DNA of 64,000 nt from Archegozetes longisetosus (GCA_018873245.2 JAEMBT020000008.1:7098238-7162237), one strand, 5' to 3'. Counted from the first letter of the stretch, positions 22,569-37,200 are shown. The notes: a model not told the origin generated them from the letters alone. Made by a program: numbers and translations.

Positions 22569-25500
22569 CCCTGATCAGCTTGAAAACTTGAAGAGTGACC
22601 TGTCTTGTGAATCACGATCACTAACAATACATTTTCAATTTTTTTGGGTTAAGAATAGGCGCAGTTGTACTAACGGGACAAAATTTACTGCCACTTATCT
22701 AAAAATAAAGCCTTTATTCTTAAGAGTGATTTATAACTAAACTAATAGTTTGGTAACCGATTTTGATTCAAAATTTGAATATCTATTGAATAATAAGTTC
22801 TTTTCTAAGTTTATTACTTTTAATAAATTTTTAACTCTTCCTAAATGTTACACAAATTTTTTGCAAGACTTTCTCCGACGTATTGAATAACTTTATGATT
22901 AAAATAAAAACATATTTCACAGCTTGAGAACGAAAAAATCAATTTAAAAGTTTAGATTCGTTTTCAATTAATTTAATTTATTCATTGAATACATCAATAA
23001 ATCTGTGGAATAACTAGAATGATTTGTTATAAATTGATTCAGAATTGAATTAATTTTAAATTTAAACTAGAAATTTTAGTCCCATCAATCAATCTCCAAA
23101 GATTAAATCGAAGAATTGTTTAGGAAATCAGGATGATTTCTGATTCAAAAACTTAAATTTGACCAAATTATTGCGTAAGACTTGTGGTGTCTGATAAAGG
23201 AACACTCGTGAAAATAATACGACTATCAGACGGCAAAATTCCAATAATTGTACATTCACATGTCACTTATGCTTATTTATGATAATATTTTCCATTTCGT
23301 ATCACTAAATCGAATCTTAGATAATCTTCTAATTCGTTTGACTAGATTTTCCTTGAAATATATTTTTTTATTCATTTATATTCATTTCGTGAATTTATTT
23401 AAATCTAATAGCAATAAAATCTTGCAAACTCGTGTCTGAGAATCATTTAAATTTATTCATTTGATTATCAGATGAGTAAAAAGCGAAAAGTTGTTACTGA
23501 AATAAACATTTTTATATGCACAATATATTCCTGAAAAAAGAGATTTCTCAAATCAGAAAGTAGAGAACTAGTGCAAATCATCAAGTATGACAAATAGAAA
23601 GTAAACGATGTCAACATTGAAAACCTTTTTAATACCACTATAAACGTCTGAGTGACACATGAATTGCTATAAATTAGATTACAGTGAATAATGATATGCC
23701 AAAAAGTGTTGTGTCGTGTCAAGCGAAACTTTTATCTCAATACTAGCTTTATATAATCATAAAAGAGATACTGAATCAACTTTACTAACTAGATGGTTTC
23801 AGAGATAAATGTGATCTTCGCAACTTAGCGCCTAAGTTGATATGTTTTACTTACCTTTAATTAATCTTATGTTTATTTGACTTTTTCAATTCGTAAAAAG
23901 GATTAGAAGTTATATGATTTACAAGCGATGCGAAAGATATAGAAGCCTTTGAGATACAGAGACGAATATAAAGATTATATTTTTTCATTAGTTTCAAAAT
24001 GTTTTTAATGAAGATTTATTGGCAAAGACTGACACTACACTTGAAATTTGAAAATTTCGTTAGCATTAAACTTAATCCCTTTAATAACCTGAAAATCGCG
24101 TATTTTCCTAATGTGTTGTAATCTTTAATATAAGTGAAAAGTCAATTTGAGCTAAAATATTCAAATGATGTAAGTGGTGAGAAGAAATGAAATAAATATT
24201 TTCTTAATTAACGAATCCAATAAGTTTTCATTAACAAGGATTAATAGCTTTAATCTATTTGCCAATTATTTGGTGAATGTTTAAAATTCAATTTGAATAT
24301 TGGTTACGAATTTGAATGATCGTTTAAGGCAAGATCTTAATATTGAGTAAGCTAAAGGTCAACAATTAACTAGATAGTTATCTAAAACACAGATTTACTA
24401 AGATTCCACTGCTAGAGATCTCAATAGAAAGTTATTAAAAATTATTAACTAACTGATAAGATAAGATCTACAAACGATTCGATAAATATACATATTAATA
24501 AAAAAATGTTAACCTCAATTAGAATATAATAAATGATTTAATATCAATAACAAGCTATCAATTTCTTAAATGACAACCCTTTAAACAAATTTTAAAATCT
24601 TATGTTTACCTAATTTTCAATAAATGTTTCCAAACTATCAATTTTGATTAGAAAAAAATATAACTCATTTAAATTTTATCAAATAATCCAAACGATTAGC
24701 GAATAATTTAATGTAAAATATTCTTAACTTAAAATCTAATATAAATGAGTGATGCCATGAATGGAAGAGGGTGATATTTAAGCATAAAATAAATGACGAA
24801 TAGAGAACTACTAGTTGATAATTGATAATTATTAGCAAAAGTTCATCTTCAAAATAAAAGCTAACAGAGCTGCACATCTTTACAAACAATGTTTCTTTTG
24901 TATAAATTATGCCAATTTAACGTCAAATTATTTATTATCATTATTATGATTATTGATCGGACACTTTTGTTGACCTTATATTGGGGTCGACTCGAATCTT
25001 ATTCAATAGACAATAAGAGAAAAGGATATAATTTGTTTTATTCTCAGTATTGACGTCACTGTTTTTAATCCTCCTTATTATTGAAAGCTTTTGCTGTCTA
25101 TTCTTCCTAAAAGTCTGTCTGATTTGAAATCGCATCTAGTTTTGTTCCCTTTCATAAACAAATGCATTTCTAGAAAGTAACACAAAAATCAATAATTGGG
25201 ATTATTCTGATCTGCAAGTATCCGTGTAAAGCAAAAGTAGTGGATAAGTGCAAAATTATCTTCTGTTTGAGTTAAAACTAATTTTTTTCTTTGGACAAAC
25301 TTTGCTAAAACAATAAGAAACAGTCTTTTTATCTTAAAATTGAATAAAAAGTTGAAAATTGGCTTACGATGGGAAAGAAAAATATGATTATTTGATTTGA
25401 ATAAAAATTTGAGTGTTTATTCAAATTATGTTTGGCTCAAATTGAATATTTATCATAATAACAGTATTGAACTAGTTTCAAATATTTGTTATACAACATG

Positions 25501-26516
25501 TTTTCATAACTAATACATTAGGGCAAAGATGTTTTATCAAACGTTATCGTAAACATAACATTCAATATTATGGTTATTACTTCACAACACAAATTGCTTC
25601 TACAGTATTGTTTACGAGCTAGAGATTAATATTCACATAGTTTCCTAAGTTCCTCTTTCTTTCTATTTGAATGCTAGTCATACCTGCCAGACATTTATCG
25701 CAGTGATAACTCATTAATCAAAGTTTTCCAACTTATTGTTCAATATCTAATATTCAATAGACTCTTTTGATTCATAACAACTGTAAAATAACGCAAAATT
25801 TCATAGTAGATAATAAATTGAATTACTATTGAGTGCGAGTTTGTTTCAAGCTTTACGATTATTCCAATACCCGCATTCGAAAGTTTTCATAGTCATGTCA
25901 ATCTCTACTGTTTATAAGTTAATGATTTTGTTTTAGATGAAAACTAACGAAACGATTAAACAGTTTTTCAAAACGTGATGCTGTGATGAGAGAAAAGGGT
26001 GCATATTATGAACAAGTAAAAGGTTATGACCCATTTCGTAGGGCTATTCTTATGTGAAAGACAAACGAAATACTCATTAAAGAATAAATTATGAATTAGT
26101 GAATTTTATTATAACCAATATTTCACTGAAAATATTTCCGTTTATGTACTAAAAGTGAACATTTTTTCTATAAAAAGTCAATTTTCATAAATTATCCGGC
26201 TTTCAATAAATCTAAAAATATTTTCTACTTATGACTAGACATTTATTTCTAACAACAGTTTAATTTCCTATAAAATAATAGATAAAAGGTTTTTCAATTA
26301 AATATTTTTTATAAGTATCAATGTAGTAGATAGGAGACGAATGTTAACAATTATTGGCCATCAATAGCATAATAAAGTCTGGGATAAATAATCGTTTGAC
26401 CCACTATTGAATAAATAAAAATCAAAAGTAAGAGACAAAATGATAAACTTTTTTAAAGTTAGTGGATATTCTTTTTACTTGGTACTTATGTCTATCAATG
26501 AGATGCGATTTGAGAA

Positions 26517-26519
<3 letters not shown>

Positions 26520-26547
<28 letters not shown>
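26520..26547 (+). repeat. (GA)14 microsatellite
   Basis: A perfect GA tract of 28 bp, about 400 bp upstream of the TATA box of the chitin-binding gene. Confidence 0.95.
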
Positions 26548-26931
26548 TTCAGCATGCTTAATTCTCATCAATAGTGTGTTAGGTGCTAGTTTTTTCAGTA
26601 TAGAAGTTAACCCATTCTTCAGAGATTATTCGGAAGGTGAGTGCATGTATGACACAATTGTTCAATACATAGTATTCGGTTATTTAGCATAAATATATTC
26701 CTGTAATGCAGACATTCATGATCTGTGGTCTAGCCTTCAGGCGAAGAGATGCGCCTTAATTTCATTTGTGATGAAACTTCTTAGGCAAATTTTTTTTGCA
26801 TTTGAAATTAATTTGTTTCTACCCCTATTCCTTAAACTTTCTCCGACTCTTTCCAAATGATAAATCAGGTAATAGCCAATTGAAGGTAACTCTTAGAATA
26901 GCGGTCTGGAGGCAGGAGAAGGAGAGAGTGG

Positions 26932-27019
26932 TATATAAGTGGAGCGCATCATCATTTCAGCTCTTGTGCCATATTTTCAGTCGTTCAGTTCTCAGACTCA
27001 TCACTAGTTATACTCTTCG
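26932..27019 (+). promoter_or_regulatory. TATA/initiator core promoter and 5' UTR exon of the chitin-binding gene
   Basis: TATATAAG at 26932-26939 is followed by TTTCAG with the A at 26959, 27 bp from the TATA start. That is the spacing of an arthropod TATA-Inr promoter. A strong donor, G|GTGAGC, begins at 27020. A matching acceptor (ATTGAAG) ends at 27217, right before the ATG. So a 61-bp non-coding first exon and a 198-bp intron are likely. Confidence 0.5.
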
Positions 27020-27217
27020 GTGAGCGATTGATAATAACAGAGTTTTATAAAGTTTCTCTGTAATTACTTATCATTCATTATTGTTTCGTAAACTTTTCTT
27101 ATATACGATTTTTGTTTAATCTCGTACTTAAAGAAAACTTTTTTCTTATTGATTTTTATAGTGAGCTTTAAAAGTTCTTTGACTTGAACTTGTTTTTTAT
27201 ATATTGTTATATTGAAG

Positions 27218-29527
27218 ATGAAGCTTTTAGTGGCACTATTTCTAGGTATGTAATCATGTTTACTCTTATTTATTGTATGCTTAATCTCAAAAATTTAAAG
27301 ATTAAGCAAAGCTTTCGCCTCCGATATCTATTAATTTAGCCTTACTTACTTCTTAATCTTACGAAATGCAATAAATTTGAATTAAAAACTTTTTCAAACC
27401 TTATTCCGCTCGATTGATTATTACAATCACAACTAAGTTTTGATTTTCAGTTGATTCCTATTAATGCTTTCCGACTGATTATCCATTTTATTTAAGCTAT
27501 TCATAGCTGATTTCAGTATTAATTAAAACCTTTTATTTGACTTTTTGAGTTCTTAGCACTAAATGTTTATTACTATTGACTGCTATTATAAGACTAAAAG
27601 TTTCAATATTTGAAGATAAAAATAATTTTTGAGAAAATTTCAACAAAATAACCCCTTATTTCAAAGAACTATAGCAAAAAACCTATCAATTAGATCATTA
27701 TCTTTTGAGGGTAGAAAATGTTAACAATGATCGAAAGATTAAACTTTATCAAAATAATTGATAGCTTTTTTTCTCGATTATTGCTGCGCTTAGAGCAATG
27801 TTTCTCAATCGTCTAGAGAATCTTTTTTATTATCCTGAGTTTTTTTAGTAGAAAATAATAACTTACAAAGTAGTTACTCATGACAGAGAGGATTTCATGA
27901 CATGCAGAGAAAAGTAATTCGGAAGTATTTAACACAAATATTACATATTTTAATAGTATGCAAAAACAAATGAGAAATAGCTTTCGCTTGAAAATAAGCT
28001 ATGTGAAAAGCTTTCAGGTAAATAATTAACACATTTTAATTCTAATTGAATATCAAGCAAAAAAAGTTCGTTATAATACAATTTCTAAGCTTTTAGCTCA
28101 TTTCCCTTTTTATTTTTGCATAATTTTTGTTTTAAATTAGATTAATTTGCAATTCGAGCCTTAAAAAGTTGTGATAAGTAAGTCGTGATAGAAGTTAGAT
28201 TATAAACAATTATGAAAAATTACGAAAAATTGCTTCAAAAAAGTTTTAATTGAATTTGAATGAAAAAAATTGAATAACAAGAAGTATAACTCATTTTCCA
28301 ACAATCTTTGAATTATTTTTGTTTTCTAATGCTTTCAGCACTTCTAACAATAGTCTGATATAAAATACGAACCAAAGTTATATTTAGTTTGATGTATAGT
28401 ATAGAAGTGAAGAATTGAACGCTCAAATTGTGCTCATTTAACAATACAAGAAATGGGGGGAGGATTTGAAAATTTACTATTTATAAAATGGACGTACGTT
28501 TTAATAAATGAAATTTGGAAGAATTTTATAATTTATTTGCCGTACATAACACGGAAATAGTGATTTAATAACTATTAGTAATTCTATTATGAAGTAAATG
28601 CAGTTATTTTGTTACTATAGTATAAATTGTATGCTTTACAGCCGAACACATTAATTATATTAATTTGCTAACAATAGAGAAAATTGTTTTCTTTTTTATT
28701 CATGTTTATAAAAGGATTCTTCGATTGCAATGACAGCTATTTTTTTATTGATGAGATATCAAGTTAATAATAAACGAAAACTTTATTGAAAATAACTTTT
28801 ATTGTTATAGTTATCTTATTGTGATTTAGAATTAGGTTTGATTTCCCAAAATAAAAACTTTACCATCTTCTCAGACGAACATATAAACAGACATTAAGTC
28901 AAATTAAAATTAAGCCTATTATCAACTGAAAGTCTTATGAATAATCTAAATCTATTTTCGTACAAATTCAACTTAATATGCTTTTGACTAATTAAATAAC
29001 AATAAAATCTGAGTAAAGATTGAAGTTTACGATAAGCTTATTATGAAGTTTAACATAGATTCCTTATAAAAAATTCCCATCTTTAAAAAACAAAACGATA
29101 GCAAACAATCAGCGCATATCTAAGATCTTTAACATAATTGAAGTAAAACCCAGATTTCAAAAGTTTGATCCCTTAATAAAAAAAACATCTCAGAAGAAAA
29201 AGTTATAAACATCTGAATCAAAGATGAATCTTAAGATAAAATCTAGTTTTATGCTGATTACAATCATGGTTAGCAACTTCTTCAGCATAATTCTGCCTAT
29301 TATGACACCGATTCACCCAAGAAGTTATTCATTTTTTTCTCCCAACTTCTGAGAAAAATAGATAATAATCGAAAACCGGTAATTGTGATTATAATTTGAA
29401 AATTTTTTTGAATTATGCGAAAAATTAAGGGAGAATTTAGCCGCCAGGAAGCAAACAAGAAACATTTAGCACAGTGTGATAAATGGCTATAAAATCTCTT
29501 TTTTATTTCATCGCGAATTTCGTGACC

Positions 29528-29596
<69 letters not shown>

Positions 29597-32113
29597 GTCC
29601 CAGTCTTACGAATATGGGGAGAGAGAGAGAGAGAGAGAAAAGTTAATAACAATTTCCATATATCACTATCACTTTCTAACTCTTCTTTCTGAAGCCAGAA
29701 CATTTTTATGTCACGAGTTTCTAGTTTTAAGTAATTGTTGAATTTATTAAATAATAAAAAGCATATCACTCTCCATCGTACTCATTCAGCTGTTATGTTG
29801 CTAGCTTAATTAACATTTAACATAGATATGAAGCTTTTACTCTTCACTACAATACAATGTAATAGAGATTACATGATTGAGATTTAAGTTTAATTATCTT
29901 ATTATCAGTTATGTTAAGCGTGAAAATATTACTGTTTTCATAGTGAAACACATGTGCTAAACTTCTTAACGATCGTTTTTTTTATAAACTTTTACTATTT
30001 AGATTGAAATTAACTTATAGATAAACCTTTTTCTTCTATTCTTACATTGGTTAACAGTTTCTGTTTCTATATTTAAAGTTAATGTGATCTAAATCTCAGC
30101 TATCAGTAGTTTCCGTAAATATTTTTATGATGCATATGAAGTTTCCTAATGTTTTGTTTGTCGCTATAAAAATTGTTGTCTGGCAATAAATATTTATATA
30201 AAACTTTCAACTTATATATTACAATAAAATTTATTGAGAATCCTATAAAAAAGCTTCACTCACCGGCATTCCAGTCTATAAGTAATAAATATGAAACTAA
30301 ATAACATTAAAACATAAAATTGATTCATTACATTTCAAATTATGATGGCTTCAATTTTTTGATCATTTTTCATAATAATTTCAAATTTATGAGGGGTAAA
30401 TCTCTTAAAGTTCAAACGAAAAATCTTCCCCAATAAAGGGTCAAAAAAATTGAATCGCATATTAACTCAAACTTCAATTAGTAATTTTGAATGATTTCCT
30501 TCTTATTAAAAATGTTTAGATAAACTACAAGTGACTTGAAGTTAGAGTTGAATTATTTATTGCGAATATTCTAGCTGTCATTAGTGTCAATGAATTGTTA
30601 GTAATTGAGAAATAAGACTCTTGATAGAGTAAGAAAGAAGAAATTATTTAATCTTATATCACTTTCAATAACTACAATGACCTCCTTATGAATTGTATTC
30701 TGCAACCCACTTCTAAATAAGAATAATTAGACAAATAAATGTAAACACTTATTGTGCTTAATATATCACATATGAAATAGTGAAAAATGATAAACTTTTT
30801 ATTATTCAATTTGATCGCAGACTGTATTATAATAAACTGTTTCTCTTTTCTCTAATCAAATTTGATTGCATTATAAAAATAGCAGATATATTAACTTTAA
30901 AAAGTTACATAACAATAGCTAGACTAAACTCTAGTTCAATAAATATTTAAATCATGCACTTTTTATAATCAGTTTTCAATTTCTTTTGTATTCAACCAAA
31001 ATAAGGATTTGCAATAATCTTGACTTTGAGTCAATCAAAATCATTGAAACGATCAAAGAGACAATCGCTGGCATGGGTTTTGCCCGATGGCGCAGAACTC
31101 TTACTTAGCGTAAGTATGCTTTAACAATAATTGGCTCTTAAGGTGCTTTTTTAGCACATCTTTATTTAGTAAACTTTCGTTGTCTGTAATCTATCTTTTT
31201 ATTGTATTGCTATTTATTTCGCTTCTCTCTTCTAGAATATCTTCTGCCTTTAATTTTGTTTTTTTTCTATATACCTCTTATTATACAATGTTTAGCGTAG
31301 TGACAGTTTGCCCTAAAAACGTCCAAATAATGTATTGGAGAATGAAAAATCTATAAAAGTCAATGAATTGTTTGGAATGATATACTTAGACAATAAAAAC
31401 TTATCAATAAATCCCAGATTAGAATAATTTGTTACTGAGAGAAAAAATAAAATCTTAGAAAATAAATTAGAGTCAAATTAATTTCCTGAACTTATTAGAC
31501 ACTATTCAGTATTAAACGAATGAAATTTCTTTAGATATTCAAATCTCAAGCGCAAGATTTAATGTAAATTTCAGGGCAAATGTTAAAATCACTACTCCGG
31601 AAGAGTTATCGAAAAGTTGTTATTAGATTTGAAAGCAAATTATTAGTCTATTTAATAATAAAACTATATAATATGCGAGAAAAACACGATAAGTGATATC
31701 CTATGAATGCTGTCACTTAACCTGTTTTTTCGCAATTAATTGCAAAATGAAAAGCAATAATTTCCGGGCGTATATAGGCTCCACTCAAAACTGGATTCCA
31801 ATGCACAGAAGACGGATATTATGCTGATGTAGAGAACAATTGCCAAGTATTCCACGTCTGTCACGCGCAGACTGATCCTGAAGGCAAGACCATAATGAAT
31901 CATTGGTCATTCCTCTGCGGCAATCAGACAGTTTTCAACCAGCTCACCCTAACATGTGCTTTCGAAGAGGAAGCAATTCCGTGTCAAAGCGCACCACAAT
32001 TTTTCGCACTTAATCAACGTATTGGTCAACCAGATGTCCACTTCTTAGATGATAATGATATCGCACAGGGATATAGTCTTTATCCAGGATTCAGAGGAGC
32101 CAATAAGAAATAA
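27218..32113 (+). CDS. Secreted single-domain type-2 chitin-binding (CBM14/peritrophin-A) protein
   Basis: Three coding exons (27218-27245, 31006-31109, 31778-32113) give 155 aa. The 28-bp first exon encodes MKLLVALFL and is joined after phase 1 to GFAIILTLSQS, completing a signal peptide of about 20 residues. A basic KRSKRQ site (24-29) looks like a furin-type propeptide cleavage. The chitin-binding domain spans about 53-113 with six cysteines (53, 66, 72, 91, 104, 113) and the family motifs GYYADVENNCQVFHVC, FLCGNQTVFNQ and LTC. Such proteins bind chitin in cuticle or peritrophic matrix. This one has a single domain and an acidic, Tyr-containing tail. Some annotated family relatives carry venom-derived names, but the domain and architecture are those of ordinary arthropod extracellular chitin-binding proteins. 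Introns are 3760 and 668 bp. AATAAA at 32585 may end the transcript. Confidence 0.88.
29532..29593 (+). repeat. (CT)31 microsatellite
   Basis: A perfect CT tract of 62 bp. It is paired with a GA tract 25 bp downstream, so the RNA or single strand could fold back. Confidence 0.97.
29619..29638 (+). repeat. (GA)10 microsatellite
   Basis: A GA tract of 20 bp complementary to part of the preceding CT tract. Confidence 0.95.
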
Positions 32114-34267
32114 ATGAATTATTTTTCGGTCTTAATCGAGAAATTTTAATTTTATTAATTATTTAGCTTTAGTTATATGCCAATTGAGTCTGTTTTATCT
32201 ATTGAAAAGTTTATTATAATCTTTTAATCTTGTGTATTATTGAATTTATCTTATAATCATATTTTTGTATTCTAATTATGAAATTTATTAATTTTTATGT
32301 TATATATTTTGTGAACTACAGCAGTATTATCTTTAAAATGCATGGTTAGTGACTTTCAACGGCAATCAAAGAGATTAAAACCAACTGTAAATTAACTACA
32401 TATTATATAGATTTGTAATTTTTTATATTATAATCATTATAATCACTTATACTAAATATATACGACATTACTATTATTATTATTATTATTATTATTATTG
32501 ATTTTTGTAAAGTTTTACACATTTTTGTTGTTCGAAAAGTGTGCGAATGTTATCTATAATTGAAATAATTTGGAACTAAAAATTAATAAAACGTTTGAAT
32601 AAAACTGCCATTTGAAAAATTCATTTTCTTACCATCAAAAATGTTTACTTAAGTGAACTCTTTTTTAAGTAGTTTGTCGCTATCTCTTATTTAAATGGAG
32701 TTGTAGTTAATTAGAAAGAGACTTTGTTTTACTTTAAAACATAATTATGTTGAACATCAGATTAAATTTGAGTTAAACAACTGTTTAATTCATTTTTGAT
32801 GCTATACAACCATTTTCAAAGTTATTTTCATCTAATTTAATGACTTTCTAGAAAAGTATACGATTAGAAAGCGGAGAAACTTAAAAATAAACTAAACAAA
32901 TGACTCTTGAATTGAAGTCCTAATTGAAAAATTACTAAAAATAACAAATTTAAAAGTAAACTTTATTATTGAAATAAAATAGAAAAATATTTATTTTAGA
33001 CTCTATTTAAAAAACATTCTTAAATTCTAATAATAACATGATTTTTTCACATCTACATTAACATTTGTAATGCATCTCATTATAGTAAACGATTTGTCAA
33101 CTTTTCAATTGTGTTAAGCTAAGTACTACACAATTAACAATTGTTTAGAAAGGTCTTCACATTTAAACAGGGTATCGTTGAGAAACACTTTAGCATTGAA
33201 TCAATTGTGAACCTTTTCAATAAGAGATACTTATATGAAGATATCATTTGAGAAATGAATAAGTCATACAGTAAATGACTAGACTCTTAATAGTATAACT
33301 TTTTCAACCTAACGTTCATTAGCTAAAAAAGAGGTCGATGAGGGAGAGCACGTTCGCATCATTTCATCATGAGAATATTAAGGTGATTCAGTTATATGTT
33401 TTCTTAATAATGTGATCAAATGATTTTCTCGTTTTCAAGGAAAGTAAAAGTCACAAAACTAGAGGTCTGCAAATTGAGTCATTTTTTCGTTTTATTTGTA
33501 CGCTTTTTACTCAAACCAAAATAGATTTTCGCAAAAATATTTCTTTCGGACAACGAAAGTATATATTCTTCGTAAGAGTTTTATTCTTGGATCACTTAAT
33601 TGTTGCCCTAATAAGAGCTAATACTAAATTAAAAGTTACGTGTTATGAGACTTAATATTTAATCAAATGTATATGACTTTAATTTTGTTCCTAAACCCTT
33701 GAATTATTGTTTGTTGAGGCAATTTCATTAATATCTCAACCAAATAAATCCAGAAATAACTGTATTAGCCCGAGAGCCTGGACTGGAGAATCATAAAATA
33801 GATATCCTCAAGCTATATTCCCAATAAAAGTTTGCAAATCTCTAGCTTTTAACTCATCTTTGTGCGAGAGAAAAGGGTTTGTTTGTAATAACAGAGCAAT
33901 AAATAAATAAATTAGAACTTTTATCAAACACTAAACTATTCAAAAGAGAGTAAAAACTTTAGAAATGTTTATGTTGTAAACAAAAATTAAAGTTTAAATT
34001 TGCGCTTATCTACACGGAAGAAGAAATCAAATACAAAAAATAATAATAAACAAAAAGCAAGAAATTTGAAAAATTTATTAAATATGTAATTAAAATGTTT
34101 GATGAAAGAACAAGATAAGCCATTTCTTATATACATAGGGCTGACTAATCTGGTTCTTCCAGCAAACCCTATAAAACATTTGTTGGGGGAGTAGCATAAA
34201 TGGTAGCTAAAATAGCATTCAGTTATTCTGTTCTTTAGGAATATCTTCTAAATGGATCATAAGTTCT
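32114..34267. other. 3' flank of the chitin-binding gene and intergenic DNA
   Basis: Contains the likely poly(A) signal at 32585-32590 (+), a (TTA)n tract at 32472-32499, and a TTTATT at 34074-34079 that could be the minus-strand poly(A) signal of the triple-LC8 gene. No other gene seen. Confidence 0.5.
32472..32499 (+). repeat. (TAT)9 microsatellite
   Basis: A perfect trinucleotide TAT/ATT tract of 28 bp in the 3' untranslated region or flank of the chitin-binding gene. Confidence 0.9.
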
Positions 34268-37200
34268 TCAGCTCTTATCCTCATCAGTGCTAAGTATCTC
34301 AACGGCACATAAGAGCACCCGAAGATCTCCAAAATGTACCGAAACTGCTTGCGAATGACATTCCGGCACATCTTCGCCATGAAATAAATTATGTCCTAAA
34401 ACACAGGCCCATTCGTAGCCATGAATTGTTGATAACTGATGCGTTATGCCTCGGGCTATGTCGACAAATGTGTCGTAACGATAGATGTTTTCGATAGCTA
34501 CACGAACCACTTGATTCCTGACGCGAGTTTCTAAGGAGTTGTAGTCTATTATTGGATGGAATAAATGAGAACGAGCTTGAGATATAACTTCGTGAGGCTC
34601 GACCTGTAATGAGAAATCGAATTTTTTCGAAAACTTCTTTACGCTTTGCTTACATTTGAATATGAAGTCTAAGCAATTAAGTGAATTGCTTGAAGAACAG
34701 ACTAAGTGAATATTGAAATAATAGTCACATATTCCGTTCTTTAGCAACAATCTGATTTTAATTATTTTGCATTTTATGATCATTTAGTTATGGTTACAAC
34801 AAGCTGATGGATTTGATGATAATTTATGTGAAAGTTCATTTTGCTTTAAGCCTTATTTTGATATTAAGTGATTCGCTTAATATCCATGAAAATCCTCTTA
34901 TCCTAGTTTTTTGCTAAGCTTTCGTTTATGTAACGTTATGGATGACTTTTTCTCCTATCAATTTAAGTTAATCAGTTTTGCAATTAGATTTTATTTTATG
35001 CAATTGAGTCCCTTAAAGATTAAAACTTTTTTAGACTCAATATTTTGGTTTTGTTTGAAGAATCAACCTTAGCTCAAGAATGACAACTCGATTTAAAATG
35101 CCTATTACCGAAATTACTTTCCAATTGTTAAACGAGTTCTAAATCTTTTACGTACAACTCGTTACCATTATAAGAATTATCTTATTTGAACTTCTGTTAT
35201 TCAATTCAAACTTCAGACCCGATTTTGTTTCATTAGTTCCAACTGACACAAAACTGTTGATGATTAAGACATCAAATTAAGTTGACTAAAATTGTTGATC
35301 AGAATAAGTTTCTATAAAGAGAACGACTTGTATGCAATTTAGAAATATTACACACTCGAACTGTAGTAGACTTGTTTGAAAAACACATGTTTTAAAGCTC
35401 ATAAAGAAATACATGAATTATTGATTAGTCATTATTGTAATCTGAAGTAATCATAAATTATCTAAAATGCAGCTTATCAATTATCTTATCGAGGCTTAAG
35501 CATACATCTAATTGAATGTTCTCCATAAAGTACATTGGTACATAAAGTACATTGGCACATAAAGTATAAAAATCTAATCTATTTATCGGATGCATAAATG
35601 TTTTCAGGCAATTTCAATTAATTAAGATAGTTAATTAAGATAGTTAATTAAGATACTTAATTTACTAATAGAATCAAAATGAAGATAAATACAGACATCT
35701 CATAGATCTAAATATTAAGATAAAAGATATCAGATTTTGCAAACCATAAAAATTCAAATTAATTTATTCTCAGAAACTGAAAACCAAAATTTGAAGGATT
35801 AGTTTAACCGAATTAAGGGCTGAATAATTAAATTAAGACATCCATTAACCCGATAACTATAACCAAAACAAATTATGCAATTGAGAAAACTTTCTCATAA
35901 CACAAATCCATATCCTGTAGTAATCATTCAATATTACGCCTGAAGACACTCTTGAAAACTTGATCAATTTCTCAAATTTAATATTAATTCATAGCTAGAA
36001 AGCAGATGAATAAACTTAATTTATTAAATGTAGAAGAAAGGAAGGAATGGGTTTAAGTTATTCTCAATTTTGAAATCATGCAAAGTTTGCATCAGAAAAT
36101 GTTTTATTCGTAAGACTATAGGTCAGTAACATCTCCTATTCTTTTTATTTAAAAGAAACAATACATAAAATTCAAGCTTATTTACGATCACAAGGATTTG
36201 TTTATTAGAAAATTCAAATGATAGTATAGCTTAAGGTTAATACTGAATTGCGTTAACGCGAAAAACTGTTAAGACGGTGTTTTAGAGCTAGTGTTGAGAA
36301 AAGTTTCGATGAATTATTTTGCACATCCCAAATACTTAGCGATCAAATTATATAAAATATTTTACTATAATGTCTGCAATAAGGAAATGCGTTAAGAAAT
36401 ATATTTCAAAATGTTTATACTGAGAATTCTTAAATAAGTAGTCAGTAATAAATCAGTGAATAGGCTATAAATTTGAGCAATCGTAATACTTTTCACTTAA
36501 ACTAGTCATTTTTGACACAATAAAATAGTTTAACTAATCTATACTGTAATGATCCTCAAAAACTTGTAAATAATAAACACTAAACGTTAAATCAATTGAT
36601 CTGTTTTACGGTAATATATTTTCCTTTCAAGATAAAGAGTAGTTTTATGTAAAACTTCTTTAAACAAAAGTTCAAAAGTAATGAGAAATAAATGAAATTA
36701 GTGATAATTGAGAAAGTATTAGCGAGAAAAGTTTCTAATCAGATATTGAGTCTAATGATTACCAATTAACACTGGAATCAATTTTTAGAAAACATTAATT
36801 ATAAGTTTTATTTCTTAGCTAATTTGCTCAAGTTCATGCTCGTAGACAGTGACACGTCTAGAGATGACAAGGGGGTCACGTTCCACTATAACTTTTAGTT
36901 CACTTAGTATTGTTAAATTAGAATACGATGTTGACTTTCCTTTCTTTTTCTCTCTTTTCAGTTTTCTTTAAATTTACAATATTTACGTAGTTTTCTAATT
37001 TTTTTCTAGTTTTGGGGCAGAAAAGGTTAGATCAAATTGACTAATAAAATACTAATTTCATGCTATTGAGTATTTAACTTAAAATTGATTTGAGAGTCCT
37101 CAGAAATTTTCTTCAACCATTGATCAATACCAATAAGCATTTATGCATTCAGTCAATGCAGTTTGCATATTAAGAAAATAGTTTTGAATTAAGTTGTTAG

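Larger units (their letters stand above)
20586..26931. other. Long gene-poor stretch with microsatellites
   Basis: About 6.3 kb with no supported gene. Open frames at 22504, 23248, 23468, 24665, 24950 and 26462 are short, lack splice context and in two cases run over CT/GA repeats. It includes the (CT)29 tract at 22507 and the (GA)14 tract at 26520. The last part presumably holds regulatory sequence for the chitin-binding gene. Confidence 0.5.
27246..31005 (+). other. Intron 2 (first coding intron) of the chitin-binding gene
   Basis: A 3.76-kb intron bounded by GTATGT and AATAAG. It contains the paired CT/GA microsatellites at 29532-29638 and no other feature I can support. Confidence 0.6.

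Noticed and set aside
22504-22740. Open frame starting in the CT tract (poly Leu-Ser)
   Set aside because: Produced by the microsatellite. No conserved sequence follows it.
29483-29769. Overlapping open frames on both strands across the CT/GA tracts
   Set aside because: Dinucleotide repeats lack stops in several frames. These lie inside an intron of the chitin-binding gene.
34604-34783. N-terminal extension of LC8 exon C (60 residues upstream of the acceptor)
   Set aside because: It lies before a TTACAG acceptor, has AT-rich low-quality sequence and shows no similarity to the domain.
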